From Hirudo medicinalis (Eukaryota; Annelida; Clitellata; Hirudinida; Hirudinidae), in assembly GCA_011800805.1 (NCBI GenBank), contig MPNW01000032.1:140607-204606 (forward strand): DNA of 64,000 nucleotides, written 5' to 3'. Under the pieces are notes generated by a model. It saw nothing but the letters and a program-made list of their open reading frames with translations. It made no database searches and was not told the origin of the DNA. The position numbers were made by a program, and so were the translations under genes. This document shows, piece by piece, positions 62,231 through 64,000 of this stretch (position 1 is its first letter; every line of letters begins with the position of its first letter).

Positions 62231-62791
62231 GAAAATTTAACACGCTGTTCATGTTGCTGATTTTTTTGTGATATGCAGCATCCACAGCTCATATAACATT
62301 CGAGTACGAATATGTCTGGTTTGCTCATCTTGGGATACTGGTTCCCTGAGATGGGATGAATGTGTTGACTGAAACTTTAATGATTTTCTTTATAAAGATA
62401 TATTTCTTTGTTATAATGCGCTAATATGTTCATTAGGAAAGGGTTCAAGATGATGTTATCCTAAAAAAACTATTTTATTATTGCATAGATTAGGCGGCTA
62501 GCAACTAAAAATTGTTAACTTGCTCATCTTGGGCAACCTTCCCCTACGAACTATGATAACCTAAAAAATTGAAAAGTCACTAAATAAATATGAAGTGGGC
62601 ATCTTGCCCCTCATGTATATATTCATTGTTTAACTAAAAATTTATTGTTACAAATTTGAAATTGAATAATACATTTATTGTAATTGATGGAGCATATAAA
62701 CATATTTAACAATACACAAATACAATTTCAGTGTATATTATTAGATTATAAATAATGAGCAAAGATTAACTAACCGAAATTACATCAATAC

Positions 62792-63697
62792 TAGGGCTGC
62801 GGAAATAATCGATTAATTAATCGATTAATCGTTAAAAGTTCTTTAATCGATTAATCGGTAATTTTTATTAATAATTTTGCAATAGTCTTCTTTTTGGTTA
62901 CTTGCTTTTCCCCGCATTATCATGGTTATTTAGTTAGAATAAAGTAAACAACAATGGCGAGTACTGAAAACAACGTGAAGGTTAAGCATTTCAGCGGAAA
63001 GTTGAGCAAGCATTTTGTTTATAAACTAAATGCTCAATTTGCTTTCCGTGGTTCAAATACGTCGCTTATCGCCTTCGGCACAAACATCTTCTCAAATATC
63101 AAGACGTTGCCGACAGTGACCGGCAGAAGAGTTCTGAAGCACGATCAATAAGGAATTTCTTGTAGTATCAGACAAACAAGCCTGTAATCGACAAACTTTC
63201 TGCAGACTTGAAAGTCGCTTTAGCTCACTGGATTGCCAGTTCAGATGATGGACTACGGACTCTTCAAAACCAGGCCTGCAACTTGGCCAGTCGACGTACA
63301 ACAGACACTGTGATTGGTGATTGCTGAGATGTACAAAGAGAAGTTAGCAGAGCATAAGAAAGTTTAATGACTTCATGAACAGAATTTAAGGAATTGATGC
63401 TTTGCCAACATTACAAACGGCTGTGGCCTTAGATCCACATAAGCTCACATTTCTAAGATAAAAACGAGAATTAGTATGGACAGCATTGTCAAATGCAATC
63501 AGAGCCTTCTATGGTCGAAAACAGCGAGCAGAACGTCCAACAGAAGAAAGAACAGTGAGACAAGATCACCTGTTGCTGAGTGACTCTGAATCGCAGTCCT
63601 CAGCTGCAGTACATAGTGCAGAGTCCGAACTGATGCGGTACCATGAAGAAGCTCCCATTCCAAAAACAGAGGATCCTGTCATGTGATGGAAACTTAA
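62792..63697 (+). mobile_element. Degenerate hAT element with ZBED-type transposase, cut by an LTR
   Basis: Starts TAGGGCTGCGGAAATAATCG, identical to the MITE at 46040. It is collinear with it for roughly 165 bp, through TCTTCTTTTTGGTTACTT to GTAAACAACA. A frame begins at ATG 62954 and breaks within 65 codons. Further on, the hAT C-terminal core is readable: TAVALDPHKLTFL near 63420, ALSNAIRAFYG, then ELMRYHEEAPIPKTEDPVM near 63625-63685 (usual form ..PPxxxxEDPLxWW). Stops and shifts make it inactive, and the sequence ends exactly where LTR sequence starts. Confidence 0.8.
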
Positions 63698-63830
63698 TGT
63701 TGTATCCTTACTTTTATGTTTGTTTATTGTCTGCAACTAACTATAAGAAGTTTGAGAAATCAACTTGGGAAGGGAATCGTTTATTTAGTAATTAATCTTT
63801 TCGAGCTCACAACAAAAGATATNATCAATA
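63698..63830 (-). mobile_element. LTR of the gag-only family inserted into hAT
   Basis: TGTTGTATCCTTACTTTTAT and onward match the LTRs at 52720 and 54279 for about 125 bp, including ATCAACTTGGGAAGGGAAT. Similarity fades near the N at 63823. The adjoining left side is hAT sequence rather than a primer-binding site. It is therefore a solo LTR or the 3' LTR of a longer copy that diverges or is truncated to the right. Confidence 0.75.
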
Positions 63831-64000
63831 CTATCGAAAACAAATTTTTACAGTTTTACGGCGACAAATAAATGGTAGATCAGAAGTAAACCAATTAAAT
63901 TAAAGGATTTAACTTCCGCTACAGAATGGTGTATCTAAAACACCCATGGCACCTTGCCCCCCTCCCCCTTAATACACTTTATGCAGCGCAACACTCTGTC
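63831..64000. other. Unassigned window end
   Basis: No feature recognised; it may be diverged LTR or element interior. Confidence 0.3.

Noticed and set aside
1..64000. CRISPR array, prokaryotic operon, phage or bacterial transfer
   Set aside because: No regularly spaced direct repeats with unique spacers and no intron-less bacterial-type gene; all clear genes are spliced metazoan genes.

Overview
This is an intron-rich, AT-rich piece of an animal nuclear genome. All recognisable host genes are metazoan and split by GT-AG introns, many only 55-500 bp long. Between them lie many decayed transposable elements. Divergence from the human homologues I remember, plus the repeat content (CR1/L2-like, R4-like and other LINEs, hAT, Helitron, LTR and tRNA-derived SINE copies), suggests an invertebrate. 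I cannot name the phylum.

Host genes from left to right: FAAH2-like amidase (minus, 711-3696); NR5A/FTZ-F1 nuclear receptor (plus, 7011-11698); cytosolic-type alpha carbonic anhydrase (plus, about 18255-22984); importin-4 (plus, 32933-38168); LSM14/Tral/RAP55 (plus, 38380-40468); an atypical synaptotagmin (minus, 40973 to about 44125); gamma-syntrophin (minus, 44148-49219, first exon not found); NUBPL/Ind1 (plus, 55941-57895, first exon not found); ZGPAT (minus, 57943-61046). For most genes I could place every exon with consistent splice phases. The genes do not form one pathway. They cover lipid amide hydrolysis, transcription, CO2 hydration, nuclear import, mRNP control, membrane trafficking and scaffolding, complex I assembly, and repression or splicing.

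Repeats fill 4.3-6.3 kb, 14.1-17.8 kb, 21.5-22.5 kb, 24.9-31.7 kb, 49.3-55.1 kb and 61.4-63.9 kb. The best defined are a 1.76 kb gag-only LTR element with a perfect 5-bp target duplication, a 269-bp hAT MITE with a perfect 8-bp duplication, and the likely parent of that MITE 16 kb away, which is itself broken by another LTR of the same gag-only family.

Points for a second look: frame breaks in otherwise intact importin-4, carbonic anhydrase and possibly synaptotagmin; a 22-bp gap between the syntrophin stop and the first possible synaptotagmin ATG; overlapping 3' ends of NUBPL and ZGPAT; a GC-AG intron carrying a SINE; loss of calcium ligands in both synaptotagmin C2 domains. I saw no CRISPR, phage or prokaryotic operon, and no clearly undescribed multi-gene system.
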